DNA of 64,000 nt from an uncultured Pelagibacteraceae bacterium. Its GTDB lineage: Bacteria; Pseudomonadota; Alphaproteobacteria; Pelagibacterales; Pelagibacteraceae. Shown here piece by piece: positions 47,923-57,478 of the stretch. Location of the stretch: assembly GCA_902569245.1 (NCBI GenBank), contig CACFTO010000005.1:1-64000 (forward strand), written 5' to 3'. Position 1 is the stretch's first letter. Each line of letters starts with the position of its first letter. The translations under genes and the position numbers were made by a program. The notes beneath the pieces were generated by a model, which worked only from the letters and a program-made list of their open reading frames with translations, was not told the DNA's origin and searched no databases.

Positions 47923-49688
47923 TAAACCAGTGTTCTACCCTTTCCTGTAATCTTTTTCTCTTTTTGGTCTTTAGGACCAAGTAACATTTGATTATGAGGC
48001 TTTCCAGAAGGTATCATTGGAAAACAGTTTTCTTGTTTATCTACAAGGCAATCAAATATTACTGGTCGATCTGTGTTTAACATTTCAATGATCTTATCAT
48101 CTAATTCTTCAGGTGTTTTTGCTCTTATGCCTACACAACCATAAGCTTCTGCCATTTTAACAAAATCTGGCAACGCTGCCGTATAACTCTCTGAATAATT
48201 TTTATCATGTAATAATTCCTGCCATTGTCTTACCATTCCCATGTACTCATTATTCAAAATAAATATTTTTATAGGTAAATTGTACTGAACTGCAGTTGAC
48301 ATTTCCTGCATGGTCATCAAAACAGACGCCTCGCCAGCAATATCAATTACTAATTTTTTAGGATGTGCAATCTGAACTCCAACAGCTGCAGGTAAACCAT
48401 ATCCCATCGTACCAAGACCTCCAGAAGTCATCCATCTATTTGGTTTATTGAATTTGTAGTGTTGAGCAGCCCACATTTGATGTTGGCCTACTTCAGTTGT
48501 TATATATGTATCTTTATCTTTAGTCAGTTCATATAATCTTTCAATCGCATATTGGGGTTTAATAGTTTCTTCACTACCAATGTAGTCTAATGATCTTTTA
48601 GATCTCCATTTCTGAATTTGTTCCCACCAATTTGATATTTGATGTTTGTTTGATTTAGAAAAATTATTTTTAGATTTTTTTAAAGTTTTTAGTGTTGATG
48701 TTAAAACCGACTTAATATCTCCCACAATTGCTAAATCTACTTTTACATTTTTATTTATTGAGGATGGATCTATATCAATATGAACTTTTTTAGACTTAGG
48801 TGAGAACTCATCAATCTTACCAGTAATTCTATCATCAAACCTTGCACCAACATTTATCATTAAGTCACATGAATACATGGCGTTGTTTGCTTCGTAGGTT
48901 CCATGCATACCTAACATTCCTAAAAATTGATTATCATCAGCAGGAAAACAACCCAGACCCTGCAAAGTTGAAGTTATTGGAAAACCTGTTGCATATACAA
49001 GTTCTCTTAAAAGTTCACTTGCTTTTGTTCCTGAATTTATTACTCCACCTCCAGTGTAAAAAATTGGTTTTTTTGCTTTTTTAATTAAATTAATTAATTC
49101 ATCAATATTTTTTTGTGAATAGTTATCATGAGATTTTCCATTTAATTTTTTATTCTTTTTATAATTTTTGTATTTAGATTTTTGAAATTGAATATCTTTA
49201 GGTATATCAACTAAAACTGGTCCTGGTCTACCTGTTGTTGCTACTTCAAAAGCTTTATGCATTACTTCAGCTAAGTCATTAATGTCTTTTACTAACCAGT
49301 TATGTTTAGTGCAAGGTCTAGTTATTCCTGTTGTGTCACATTCTTGAAATGCATCAGTTCCAATTAAATGTGTTGGAACTTGTCCTGTGATGCAAACTAA
49401 CGGCACAGAGTCCATGTAAGCATCTGTCAAGGCAGTAACAGCATTGGTAGCTCCAGGACCTGAAGTTACTAACAATACACCTGGTTTTCCAGTTGACCTT
49501 GCATAGCCCTCTGCAGCATGTCCTGCGCCCTGTTCATGTCTTACTAAAATATGTTTTATTGAATTAAAATTTTTTAATTCATCATATATTGGAAGGACTG
49601 CTCCTCCCGGATAACCAAATATGTGACTAACATTTTGATCTTCCAAACATTTGAATACTATTTCAGCTCCTGAATATAATTTTGGCAT
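47922..49688 (-). CDS. ilvB: Acetolactate synthase large catalytic subunit
   Basis: A 588-residue ThDP/FAD enzyme making acetolactate and acetohydroxybutyrate, the first common step of branched-chain synthesis. The catalytic glutamate lies in LVRHEQGAGHAAEGYAR; LVTSGPGATNAVTAL, MLGMHGTYEANNAM (FAD region) and the ThDP motif following IDIAGEASVLM are present. In that motif the usual GDGSF reads GEASV: the aspartate that binds Mg2+ in most ThDP enzymes is glutamate here. It heads the ilvBHC run. Confidence 0.94.
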   Translation of the reverse strand: MPKLYSGAEIVFKCLEDQNVSHIFGYPGGAVLPIYDELKNFNSIKHILVRHEQGAGHAAEGYARSTGKPGVLLVTSGPGATNAVTALTDAYMDSVPLVCITGQVPTHLIGTDAFQECDTTGITRPCTKHNWLVKDINDLAEVMHKAFEVATTGRPGPVLVDIPKDIQFQKSKYKNYKKNKKLNGKSHDNYSQKNIDELINLIKKAKKPIFYTGGGVINSGTKASELLRELVYATGFPITSTLQGLGCFPADDNQFLGMLGMHGTYEANNAMYSCDLMINVGARFDDRITGKIDEFSPKSKKVHIDIDPSSINKNVKVDLAIVGDIKSVLTSTLKTLKKSKNNFSKSNKHQISNWWEQIQKWRSKRSLDYIGSEETIKPQYAIERLYELTKDKDTYITTEVGQHQMWAAQHYKFNKPNRWMTSGGLGTMGYGLPAAVGVQIAHPKKLVIDIAGEASVLMTMQEMSTAVQYNLPIKIFILNNEYMGMVRQWQELLHDKNYSESYTAALPDFVKMAEAYGCVGIRAKTPEELDDKIIEMLNTDRPVIFDCLVDKQENCFPMIPSGKPHNQMLLGPKDQKEKKITGKGRTLV

Positions 49689-49740
49689 TCAGCCAATCTA
49701 GCTGAAGTTGTACTCATTGGTCAAGTTATTGTGAGGATTT

Positions 49741-50649
49741 TTATAATTTTTTTATAAATTTTGAAAGAGCCTCGGCATCAAATTTTTGCCAATCACTCAT
49801 TTGACCTCTAGACCAAGTTCGCTGTCTTTTAGCGTATTGTCTAGTTTTTATAACAATATTCAGTTTTAAATCATGCATAGAAATTTTTTTATCGATAAAT
49901 TCTTTAATCTCTCTTATTCCTATAACCTTGAAGATGTTGCTGTCACTCTTTAAATCAAGTTTTAAAAAATCCTTAACTTCTTGAATAGCTCCATTTTTCA
50001 TCATCTGATCGACTCTTTTGGATATTTTATTAATTAGTATCTCTTTAGGATAATCGACATAAATTTTTATAAATTGATCTTTTTTGAAAGATGGTTTTGT
50101 TTTCGTATACCAACTAAAAACTGATTTCTTTGTAAACTTGATAACTTCATAAGCTCTAATGGATCTTTGAACATCGGTGGGGTCAATCTTATTTTTTACT
50201 AATGGATCATTATTTAAGAGTTTTAAATAAAATTTTTTTTGACCTAATTTATTTTGCATTCTTCTAATTTTATCACGAACAGAGATGGGTATTTTTGGAA
50301 TTTTAACCAATCCATCAGTCAAAGCTTTGAAATAAAGACCAGTACCACCAACTAAAACTGGTATTTTGTTTTTGTCTCTAATTTTTTTAATATTCTTTTT
50401 TGCTAATTTTAACCACTCACCTGATGAAAATTCTTTTTTAACACTTCTAAAACCATATAAATGATGATCAATTTTATTTAAATCAGTTTTTGAAGGTCGA
50501 GCAGTCAAGATCTTTAATTCTTTATAAACTTGCATACTATCTGCATTAATAATTTCTCCATTTAACTTTTTGGCAATTTTCAATGCAGCTTTAGACTTGC
50601 CTGATGCAGTTGGACCTGAGATTAATATTATTTTGGACTTTAGGTCCAT
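49741..50649 (-). CDS. miaA: tRNA dimethylallyltransferase MiaA
   Basis: A 302-residue enzyme that prenylates A37 of tRNAs reading UNN codons. The P-loop GPTASGKSKAA (about residues 10-20), INADSMQVYKELKILTARP, VGGTGLYFKAL and the C-terminal TRQYAKRQRTW are all clear MiaA motifs. It is last in the hflK-hflC-protease series, 4 bp after the protease gene, an order related to the hfq-hflKC neighbourhoods of other proteobacteria. Confidence 0.95.
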   Translation of the reverse strand: MDLKSKIILISGPTASGKSKAALKIAKKLNGEIINADSMQVYKELKILTARPSKTDLNKIDHHLYGFRSVKKEFSSGEWLKLAKKNIKKIRDKNKIPVLVGGTGLYFKALTDGLVKIPKIPISVRDKIRRMQNKLGQKKFYLKLLNNDPLVKNKIDPTDVQRSIRAYEVIKFTKKSVFSWYTKTKPSFKKDQFIKIYVDYPKEILINKISKRVDQMMKNGAIQEVKDFLKLDLKSDSNIFKVIGIREIKEFIDKKISMHDLKLNIVIKTRQYAKRQRTWSRGQMSDWQKFDAEALSKFIKKL

Positions 50650-50653
50650 GTTA

Positions 50654-52066
50654 TTATTTTAATTTAACACCAATATAAGTTCTTTGATTTTGATTATTAT
50701 AAATTGCAATTAGCAAGTTATTTTCGTCACTTCTTAACTTTAATTTTACCACATTATCTAAATCACCTATTGTGTTAATTTTTTTTCTATTTGCTTCAAC
50801 AATAACATTGTTAACTTGCAAATAGTTTATAGGGCTATCTTTATCTATGTTTGTAATTACTACACCGCTTGTTCCTTTTGGAAGATTTCTTGCATCAATA
50901 TCATCTTTACTTAATAAACGAACATCGATTTTCAAACCTTCAATTCTCTTTACTTTTGGTTTTTCAATTGCTGGTTTTTGTGCTTTAAAATCTTCTGAAG
51001 TTTCTAATCTTCCAAGAATTATTTCTTTTATAATTTCTCTTTTATTTCTCCAAACTTTAACAATTACTTTTTTTCCAACATCTGTTTCAGCAACTATTTT
51101 AGGCAGTTCCTTCATCTCATTAATAGGTTTTCCATCAAACTCTAAAATTATATCGCCAGGCTTAATTCCTCCTTTATCGGATGGACTATTATCCGCAACA
51201 CTTGCAACTAGAGCACCTCTAGGTTTGTCCAGTTTTTCTGCATCTGCTATTCCTTGATCTACGACTTGTATTCTAACTCCAAGCCATCCTCTTTTTGTTT
51301 CTCCAAATTCAATTAATTGTTCAATTACTTTTTGAGCACTATTTGATGGTATTGCAAAACCTATTCCAATTGAACCAGATTGGCCGAGTATAGCTGTGTT
51401 AATTCCAATAACATCTCCGTTCATATTAAATAGTGGACCGCCTGAATTTCCTTGGTTTATTGAAGCATCAGTTTGAATATAATCTTCATATCTTGATAAT
51501 CCTATACTTCTATTTCTGGCAGAGATTATTCCTGCTGTAACTGTGCCTCCAAGACCAAATGGATTACCTATTGCAATAACCCAATCTCCAATTCTAGATT
51601 TGTCTGAGTTGCCAAATTTTACTGTTTTAAATTTTTCGTCAGACTTTATTTTTAATACTGCAATATCCATGCCTGCGTCGGCACCGAGCACTTCTGCTTT
51701 ATAATCCTCATCTCCATTAACTCTAACAAATATATCTGATGCTCCTTGAATAACATGGTTGTTTGTAATTACAATTCCCTCCTCGTCAATTATAAAACCT
51801 GATCCTAGCGCACTAGTTTGTCGTTGTTGAGGAGAGCCAAACATATCCTCAAATGGTGAACCTGGTGGAAATTCAAATGGCAAAGGATTTGATCTAGTTG
51901 TTACAGTTGTGGTAGTTGAAATATTTACAACCGATGGCATTAATTTTTCTGCTAAATCTGCAAATGATGATGGAATTTCTTGAGCTTTGGAAATCGAGAA
52001 ATAATTTATTGAAACTATTAATATTGATAAAATTTTGTACATATTTTTCATTACTTTGAATACCAA
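50654..52066 (-). CDS. DegP/DegQ-like periplasmic serine protease (HtrA family)
   Basis: A 470-residue secreted protease for damaged envelope proteins. An N-terminal signal (cleavage near KAQE, residues 27-30) precedes a trypsin-like domain with catalytic H104 (TNNHVI), D134 (MDIAVLKI) and S208 (GNSGGPLFN). Two PDZ domains follow (about 255-345 and 375-468). The listed start overlaps the upstream gene by 16 bp; internal ATG codons (residues 6 and 9) are alternative starts and give a more typical signal length. Neighbouring HflK/HflC make this a membrane protein quality-control cluster. Confidence 0.93.
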   Translation of the reverse strand: MVFKVMKNMYKILSILIVSINYFSISKAQEIPSSFADLAEKLMPSVVNISTTTTVTTRSNPLPFEFPPGSPFEDMFGSPQQRQTSALGSGFIIDEEGIVITNNHVIQGASDIFVRVNGDEDYKAEVLGADAGMDIAVLKIKSDEKFKTVKFGNSDKSRIGDWVIAIGNPFGLGGTVTAGIISARNRSIGLSRYEDYIQTDASINQGNSGGPLFNMNGDVIGINTAILGQSGSIGIGFAIPSNSAQKVIEQLIEFGETKRGWLGVRIQVVDQGIADAEKLDKPRGALVASVADNSPSDKGGIKPGDIILEFDGKPINEMKELPKIVAETDVGKKVIVKVWRNKREIIKEIILGRLETSEDFKAQKPAIEKPKVKRIEGLKIDVRLLSKDDIDARNLPKGTSGVVITNIDKDSPINYLQVNNVIVEANRKKINTIGDLDNVVKLKLRSDENNLLIAIYNNQNQRTYIGVKLK

Positions 52067-52233
52067 ATAATTATAAATCCTATAATTACAAATACTAATC
52101 CACCTGCTCTTAATTGTTTATCAGCTACAGCATCAAGTTTTTTTAACATATTTTTCATTTTTGATGGAAATAAGGCATAAAAAACACCTTCTATAAATAA
52201 GAAAAGACCAAATGCTATGATCAATTCTTTCAT
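52051..52233 (-). CDS. DUF2065-family small membrane protein
   Basis: A 60-residue protein with two membrane helices (residues about 3-21 and 41-57) joined by a basic loop (PSKMKNMLKKLDAVADKQLRAGG). It matches DUF2065, a family found beside hflC in many proteobacteria. A role in the HflKC membrane complex is plausible from position only. Confidence 0.8.
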   Translation of the reverse strand: MKELIIAFGLFLFIEGVFYALFPSKMKNMLKKLDAVADKQLRAGGLVFVIIGFIIIWYSK

Positions 52234-52247
52234 GTTAACTGAAGTTG

Positions 52248-53108
52248 TTATTTTTCTTTATTTCCAAAAAACTTAAAGAATTCACTATCAGGAGATAAAA
52301 TCATTGATGTTTCTCCCCCAATTAAAGCATTTTGGTAAGCTTGCATTGCTCTGTAAAAACCAAAAAATTCAGGGTCTTGTCCAAATGCATCAGCAAAAAT
52401 TTTATTTTTTTGACCATCTCCTTCCCCTTTCATAATTTCTGATTTTTTTTGAGCGTCAGCTAGAATAACTGTAACTTCTTTATCTGCTGTTGATGTTATA
52501 GTGACTGCCATCTCAGCACCTTTTGCTCTAAATTCTTTTGCTTCTCTCTCCCTCTCAGTTTGCATTCTTCTAAAGATTGCATCACTATTTGCTTGAGGTA
52601 AATCAGCTCTTTTAATTCTTACGTCAACTATCTTAATACCAAAGTTTTCAGCTTCATTGTTAACACCTTGTTGAATTAAGGCCATTTGCTTTGATCTATC
52701 TTCAGATAACAATGTTTGTAGTTTTTGTTGACCTAATACATTTCTTATTCTTGAATTAATAATCGTTGCAAGTCTTGATCTCGCAACTCTTTCGTTTCCT
52801 ACAGAAATATAAAATTTCAGTGGATCAATAATTTGAAATCTTGCAAATGCATCAACTATTAGACGTTTTTGATCAGATGCAATAACCTCTTCTGGTGGAG
52901 TATCTAAATTTAAAACTCTTTTATCTAAAAACACTACGTTTTGAATAAAAGGTAGCTTAAAGTTTAAACCTGGCTTTAAAATAATTCTCTTGGGATCACC
53001 AAATTGTAAGACTATAGCTTGATTTACTTCTTTAACTATAAATATTGAAAAGAATAAAGTTGCTCCTATCAGAATGATAATGGGTAATATAAATTTTCCA
53101 GCTTTCAT
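52248..53108 (-). CDS. hflC: Membrane protease modulator HflC
   Basis: A 286-residue SPFH/prohibitin-domain protein, anchored by one N-terminal helix and facing the periplasm. HflC marks are VKEVNQAIVLQFGDPKRI, LDTPPEEVIASDQKRLIVDAFARF and RADLPQANSDAIFRRMQTEREREAKEFRAKGAE. With HflK it forms a large cage around FtsH and modulates its activity. Its start shares a base with the hflK stop. Confidence 0.94.
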   Translation of the reverse strand: MKAGKFILPIIILIGATLFFSIFIVKEVNQAIVLQFGDPKRIILKPGLNFKLPFIQNVVFLDKRVLNLDTPPEEVIASDQKRLIVDAFARFQIIDPLKFYISVGNERVARSRLATIINSRIRNVLGQQKLQTLLSEDRSKQMALIQQGVNNEAENFGIKIVDVRIKRADLPQANSDAIFRRMQTEREREAKEFRAKGAEMAVTITSTADKEVTVILADAQKKSEIMKGEGDGQKNKIFADAFGQDPEFFGFYRAMQAYQNALIGGETSMILSPDSEFFKFFGNKEK

Positions 53109-54208
53109 TAGTTTGTTCCTGATTTTAATTCTTGTAATGGAAGATATGGTACAACACCTGATCCTGAGTCTTTATCAATTATAATTTTATTTATATCAGC
53201 AAGAACCTGCTCCATTGTCTCCAAATACATTCTTTCTTGAGTAACCTCTTTTGCTTTCGCATACTCAGTGTAAATTGATAAAAATCTACTTGCTTCACCC
53301 TCTGCTTTTGCAACAACCTCTTTCTTATAAGCTTCAGCAGCTTGTAAAATTTTTGCTGCTTCTCCTCGAGCTCTTGGTATTACATCATTAGCGTAAGCTT
53401 CTGCTTCGTTTTTTGACCTTTCCATATCAGCTCTTGCAGCTTGCACATCTCTAAAAGCATCAATAACCTGGTCTGGTGGGTCAGCTTTTTGAGTTTGAAC
53501 TTGTGTAATTTGAACTCCACTTTCATATTCATCAAGTATTCCTTGAATTATATCTTGAGTATCTCTTTCAATAACCGCTCTTCCTTCTGTAAGAATAGGT
53601 TGAATATTTGATCTCGCAATCACTTCTCTCATTGCAGTTTCTGCTGCAGCTTTTACTGTACCTTCTGGATCTTGAATTTTAAAAAGAAAGTTTCCAGCAT
53701 CTTTTATTACCCAAAATACTGAAAAGTCTATGTTAACAATATTTTCATCACCAGTTAGCATCAAGCTTTCCTCTGGAACATCCGCAACACCACCGCCTTG
53801 ACCAAATCCACTATCTCTCTCTGATCTAAAACCGATGTCCATTCTATTAACTTTTGTAACTTTTGGAGTTAACACACTCTCAATCGGGAATGGAAAATGA
53901 TAATTTAATCCTGGTTGAGTGGTATTTACAAACTTTCCAAATCTTAAGACCACGCCCTGTTCATCAGGTAAAACTCTATACAAACCACTCAATGCCCAAA
54001 TTACAACTAGTATGATCAAACCTAATATTATAGGTTTTTTTCCACCTGTACCACTTCCAGTAAATTTGTTTATAGTGTCCTGCAGTTTTTTAATTGCTTC
54101 ATCTAAATTAGGAGGTGTAGGGCCTCTTCTGAAACCTCCACCATTTCCGCTTCCTCCACCACTACCTGGAGGACTTCCCCATGGACTTTGATTTTTATAA
54201 ATTGTCAT
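53108..54208 (-). CDS. hflK: Membrane protease modulator HflK
   Basis: A 366-residue SPFH-domain protein with the glycine/proline-rich cytoplasmic N-terminus typical of HflK (PWGSPPGSGGGSGNGGG). A membrane helix (about 59-77), prohibitin domain (LPDEQGVVLRFGKFVNTTQPGLNYHFPFPIE) and a long alanine/glutamate-rich helix (residues about 255-310) follow. It is divergent from mrp across 53 bp. Confidence 0.95.
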   Translation of the reverse strand: MTIYKNQSPWGSPPGSGGGSGNGGGFRRGPTPPNLDEAIKKLQDTINKFTGSGTGGKKPIILGLIILVVIWALSGLYRVLPDEQGVVLRFGKFVNTTQPGLNYHFPFPIESVLTPKVTKVNRMDIGFRSERDSGFGQGGGVADVPEESLMLTGDENIVNIDFSVFWVIKDAGNFLFKIQDPEGTVKAAAETAMREVIARSNIQPILTEGRAVIERDTQDIIQGILDEYESGVQITQVQTQKADPPDQVIDAFRDVQAARADMERSKNEAEAYANDVIPRARGEAAKILQAAEAYKKEVVAKAEGEASRFLSIYTEYAKAKEVTQERMYLETMEQVLADINKIIIDKDSGSGVVPYLPLQELKSGTN

Positions 54209-54261
54209 TATGACATTCTATATAGTGTCTTTATATTCAAAAACAAGGTAAGTGTATTTTT
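54209..54261. promoter_or_regulatory. Divergent hflK/mrp promoter region
   Basis: A 53-bp spacer with an imperfect palindrome, GACATTCTATATAGTGTC (54212-54229, seven of nine pairs match), which contains a TATA core. It may be an overlapping promoter or a repressor site. Evidence is limited to position and symmetry. Confidence 0.3.
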
Positions 54262-55086
54262 ATGAATGATAAAAAAGTAGGTCTTAGTGACACAATGAAG
54301 GCAAAAACTGAGCCAAAAACCTTCAAAAGAAACCCAATTCCAGGAACTAAGTTTACAATTGCAATATCTAGTGCAAAAGGAGGTGTTGGAAAATCTACTT
54401 TTGCAACAAATTTAGCTTTAGCTCTTAAAACTATTGGATGTAAAGTTGGAATTTTAGATGCTGATATTTACGGACCTTCTTTACCAAAACTATTCTCTAT
54501 AAATGAAAAGCCAGATAGCGACGGACAAACTTTAAAACCAATTATAAAGTATGATATTCAATGTATGTCCATTGGATTTCTGACAGATGAGCAAACACCG
54601 ATGATCTGGAGAGGACCAATGGTTACTAGCGCCATTAAAACATTTACTCAAAAAGTTGGGTGGAAAGATTTAGACTTTATTATTGTTGATATGCCCCCAG
54701 GCACAGGTGATACTCAACTGACATTTGCACAGGAGATTAGTGTAGATGGTGCGATCATAGTATCAACTCCTCAGGAGATTGCACTCCAAGATGTAAAAAG
54801 AGGAATTAAAATGTTTGAAAAATTAAAAGTAAATATTATTGGATTAATTGACAATATGAGTCACTTTATTGGTGATGACGGAAAAAAATATGCAATTTTT
54901 GGAGAAAATGGTGTTGAAAGAACCGCACAAGAATTTGAGAAGAAATTTTTAGGACAAATACCAATAAACTCTGATGTTGGAAAATATGGAGATATGGGAA
55001 TTCCTATTGTTGAAAAAGATCCAGAACATGAAATTACAAAAATTTATTTAAAATTTGCTGAGGAAATTAAACAATCTTATCTGTAA
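54262..55086 (+). CDS. Mrp/ApbC/NBP35-family P-loop ATPase, iron-sulfur cluster carrier type
   Basis: A 274-residue MinD-like ATPase. The deviant Walker [18 protein letters not shown] is at about residues 37-51; also present are [25 protein letters not shown] and [13 protein letters not shown]. Family proteins carry or deliver Fe-S clusters. The usual CxxC near the C-terminal NMS motif is absent: this protein reads [20 protein letters not shown]. The N-terminal MIP18 domain of longer Mrp proteins is also missing. A bridging cluster in the usual way therefore seems doubtful, although the ATPase core is complete. It is convergent with thyX, overlapping by 20 bp. Confidence 0.87.
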   Translation: MNDKKVGLSDTMKAKTEPKTFKRNPIPGTKFTIAISSAKGGVGKSTFATNLALALKTIGCKVGILDADIYGPSLPKLFSINEKPDSDGQTLKPIIKYDIQCMSIGFLTDEQTPMIWRGPMVTSAIKTFTQKVGWKDLDFIIVDMPPGTGDTQLTFAQEISVDGAIIVSTPQEIALQDVKRGIKMFEKLKVNIIGLIDNMSHFIGDDGKKYAIFGENGVERTAQEFEKKFLGQIPINSDVGKYGDMGIPIVEKDPEHEITKIYLKFAEEIKQSYL

Positions 55087-56014
55087 TTTCAAAAGCTTCC
55101 ATAAGTTCATTCCACTCTCTTTTTGAAAGTCCGGATTGTTCTAAATTTATCTCCTCACCTTTTAATAATTTTTTAATAATAATTTTTCCTTTAGCAGAGA
55201 CTTCTGTACCACCTACTCTGTAATCCATAAAAGCATCGTATGTAATAGGAACCCATTTTTTTAATGTATCCAGCATTATATCTGCATAAACTCTAATTTC
55301 ATATTGAGCATGATGATCAGCACGTAATCTTAAAAAATTCATTAAGTTTAAAAGATCAGTTTTCCAATACCACTGGGTATACGTATTCAAAGTTAGGTTC
55401 ATTCTCGCTAACTCTCTAGCTAATCCTTTTTTATTTTCGTCAATTGTAGACCCATCAAATTTCTGATTAAGCATAGTTTCATAATTATCATATGTTCTTT
55501 CAGCATCGTTTTTTAAAAGTTCTAAAACTTCCTTTGCTTGCTCTCCCTCAATCACATCACCTCTACCTTGTCTGTTTGCAATTGACTGGGCTGCTAAATT
55601 TTCTGGATCAGGTAAATAAAATTCTTTATCTAAAATTGAATATCTTGCAGAGTACTCATTGACGTTTGCAGTACGATGTCTAATCCATTGTCTTGCTATA
55701 AATATTGGTAATTTTACATGATATTTAATTTCACACATTTCGAATGGAGTGCTATGCCAATGACGCATTAGATATTTTATTAGACCACTATCAGATGAAA
55801 CTTGTTTGGTTCCTTTACCATAAGAAACTCTTGCAGACTGAACAATTGAACTATCATCTCCCATATAGTCAATAACTCTTATAAAGCCATGGTCTAAAGC
55901 TGGCATCGCTTCATATAATACTTTTTCTAGTTCAGGAGCAGTAACTCTTTTAGTAACATTTTCTTGGGATTGTTGATCTTTTATGTCGTTTATTTGTTCT
56001 TTTGTAAGTTTCAT
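55067..56014 (-). CDS. thyX: Flavin-dependent thymidylate synthase ThyX
   Basis: A 315-residue FAD enzyme making dTMP from dUMP with methylene-tetrahydrofolate. The ThyX signature is seen as [15 protein letters not shown], and [16 protein letters not shown] contains the C-terminal nucleotide-binding residues. It is somewhat longer than minimal ThyX proteins because of a helical N-terminus (about 45 residues). ThyX in place of ThyA is common in streamlined marine alphaproteobacteria. Confidence 0.95.
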   Translation of the reverse strand: MKLTKEQINDIKDQQSQENVTKRVTAPELEKVLYEAMPALDHGFIRVIDYMGDDSSIVQSARVSYGKGTKQVSSDSGLIKYLMRHWHSTPFEMCEIKYHVKLPIFIARQWIRHRTANVNEYSARYSILDKEFYLPDPENLAAQSIANRQGRGDVIEGEQAKEVLELLKNDAERTYDNYETMLNQKFDGSTIDENKKGLARELARMNLTLNTYTQWYWKTDLLNLMNFLRLRADHHAQYEIRVYADIMLDTLKKWVPITYDAFMDYRVGGTEVSAKGKIIIKKLLKGEEINLEQSGLSKREWNELMEAFEITDKIV

Positions 56015-56058
56015 GAATAAATTATTGAATCTCTTGTATTTGGTTTTATATTAATAGT

Positions 56059-56320
56059 GTTGGTTTTCCAACTATGACGATAAACGAATTTCGTAATAAC
56101 CATTACGGACGTGGGGGCAGTACCCACCACCTCCACCATTTACAACTTAAGGGGGTGAATTAGGATCGACGGGTGTCTAAAAGTTGTTCTTTCGTTCGGT
56201 ATTGTTCCGCCGTGATGGGCTATTTTATAAATGCTAACGAAAGTTACGCACTTGCAGCTTAATTAGTTTACTAATTAAGTTACGGGGTTTGGGGCACCTG
56301 GCAACAGAACGCCCCTTTTT
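56059..56320 (+). ncRNA. ssrA: Circularly permuted two-piece tmRNA (ssrA)
   Basis: The 3' acceptor piece comes first: a hairpin at 56059-56072, then GGACGTGGG through CCCACCACCTCC and an encoded ACCA ending at 56138. A 12-base spacer follows, then the mature 5' end GGGGGTG at 56151. GGGGGTG pairs with CACCTCC (56128-56134) to form the acceptor stem, including a G3-U pair as needed for alanylation. The 5' piece has the AGGATCGACGGG tmRNA signature and the tag frame at 56233-56262: ANESYALAA then TAA. The stop lies inside a 9-bp hairpin (56258-56279). The end is the GGGGC/GCCCC stem and T5 at 56291-56320. This permuted order is the alphaproteobacterial form, processed into two RNA chains. It rescues stalled ribosomes and marks products for proteolysis. 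Confidence 0.93.
56291..56320 (+). terminator. 3' stem-loop and T run ending the tmRNA transcript
   Basis: GGGGC (56291-56295) pairs with GCCCC (56311-56315) and is followed by TTTTT. It serves as terminator for ssrA and may also be the last mature helix. Confidence 0.7.
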
Positions 56321-56339
56321 CATGTAAAATATTAATTAA

Positions 56340-56425
56340 TGGTGCGGCCAGAGAGAATCGAACTCTCATGAGCTAGGCTCACACGGCCCTCAACCGTGCC
56401 TGTCTACCAATTTCAGCATGGCCGC
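56340..56425 (-). tRNA. tRNA-Leu (anticodon GAG)
   Basis: An 86-base class II tRNA. The acceptor stem GCGGCCA/TGGCCGC is perfect, the anticodon stem-loop is CACGG-TTGAGGG-CCGTG (anticodon GAG), a long variable arm (TGAGCCTAGCTCA) is present, and the T-loop is GTTCGATTC. The 3' CCA is encoded. It reads CUC and CUU codons. Convergent with ssrA, 20 bp away. Confidence 0.97.
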
Positions 56426-56483
56426 AAATCATGCGTCAGATTAAATGAATGACAATTCTATTTCAAGTTGATAAGTTTTTCAT

Positions 56484-57473
56484 ATGGAATTCACAACTCA
56501 AGTTAAAATTGCAACAGATCCTATTTATCAAAAGGTTTCAAAATCCATTCCTGAAATAGAGTGGGCCACTCATGCACCTTACATTTATAAAATAAATAAA
56601 CTTAAAAAAGAGAAGAACGCAGTAATTCTAGCTCATAATTACCAAACTCCTGAAATATATCATGGCATATCTGATTTTTCAGCAGACTCGTTAGCCTTAG
56701 CAATTGAAGCCGCAAAAACAGAGGCTGATATAATTGTTATGTGTGGTGTACATTTTATGGCGGAGACTGCCAAATTGATGAGTCCAGATAAAAAAGTTTT
56801 ACTACCAGATATGAAAGCTGGTTGCTCTTTATCCTCGTCTATAACTGGTGAAGATGTAAGAAACTTAAAAAAACAATATCCTGGTGTTCCTGTAGTTTCA
56901 TACGTTAACACTTCTGCAGATGTTAAGGCTGAAACTGACGTTTGTTGTACATCAGCAAATGCTGTTAAAATTGTAAACTCTTTAGGTGTAAAAAAAGTAA
57001 TTTTCTTACCAGACGATTATTTAGCAAAATATGTTGCTTCTCAAACTGATGTAGAAATAATTTCATGGAAAGGGACTTGTGAGGTTCATGAACAATTTAA
57101 CGATGAAGAGATTAATGAAATAAGAAAAAATAATCCTGGCATAAAAATTATTGCTCATCCTGAATGTCCTCCTGATGTAATAAAAGCAAGTGATTTTGCT
57201 GGCTCAACAAGTGGAATGATTAAATATGTAAAAGATAATCAACCAGAAAAAGTTATGATGGTTACAGAATGCTCAATGAGTGATAATGTTCAAATTGATA
57301 ATCCGAATGTAGAATTTATTAGACCTTGTAACTTATGTCCTCACATGAAAAAAATTACACTGCCTAAAATACTTGATTGTTTAGAAAATGAAACAAACGA
57401 ATTAATAATGGACCACGAAACAATTGAGAGAGCTAGAAAATCAGTGGAGAGAATGGCTGAAATAGGCAGATAA
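56484..57473 (+). CDS. nadA: Quinolinate synthase NadA
   Basis: A 329-residue [4Fe-4S] enzyme condensing iminoaspartate with dihydroxyacetone phosphate to quinolinate in NAD synthesis. Motifs: ILAHNYQTPEIYH near the N-terminus, cluster cysteines in KAGCSLSS, in the TDVCCTSANAV region and in RPCNLCPHMK, and HPECPPDV. NadB, the usual partner, is not in this window. It is followed 5 bp later by nadC. Confidence 0.96.
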   Translation: MEFTTQVKIATDPIYQKVSKSIPEIEWATHAPYIYKINKLKKEKNAVILAHNYQTPEIYHGISDFSADSLALAIEAAKTEADIIVMCGVHFMAETAKLMSPDKKVLLPDMKAGCSLSSSITGEDVRNLKKQYPGVPVVSYVNTSADVKAETDVCCTSANAVKIVNSLGVKKVIFLPDDYLAKYVASQTDVEIISWKGTCEVHEQFNDEEINEIRKNNPGIKIIAHPECPPDVIKASDFAGSTSGMIKYVKDNQPEKVMMVTECSMSDNVQIDNPNVEFIRPCNLCPHMKKITLPKILDCLENETNELIMDHETIERARKSVERMAEIGR

Positions 57474-57478
57474 ATTCT

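Noticed and set aside
47922..49688. Relation of the frameshifted ThDP enzyme at 9453 to acetolactate synthase as a duplicate ilvB
   Set aside because: The true ilvB is at 47922 with its small subunit and pathway partners; the 9453 protein differs in motifs and context.
50847..51257. 136-codon plus-strand frame in the protease gene
   Set aside because: Antisense to the PDZ region of a clear HtrA protease.
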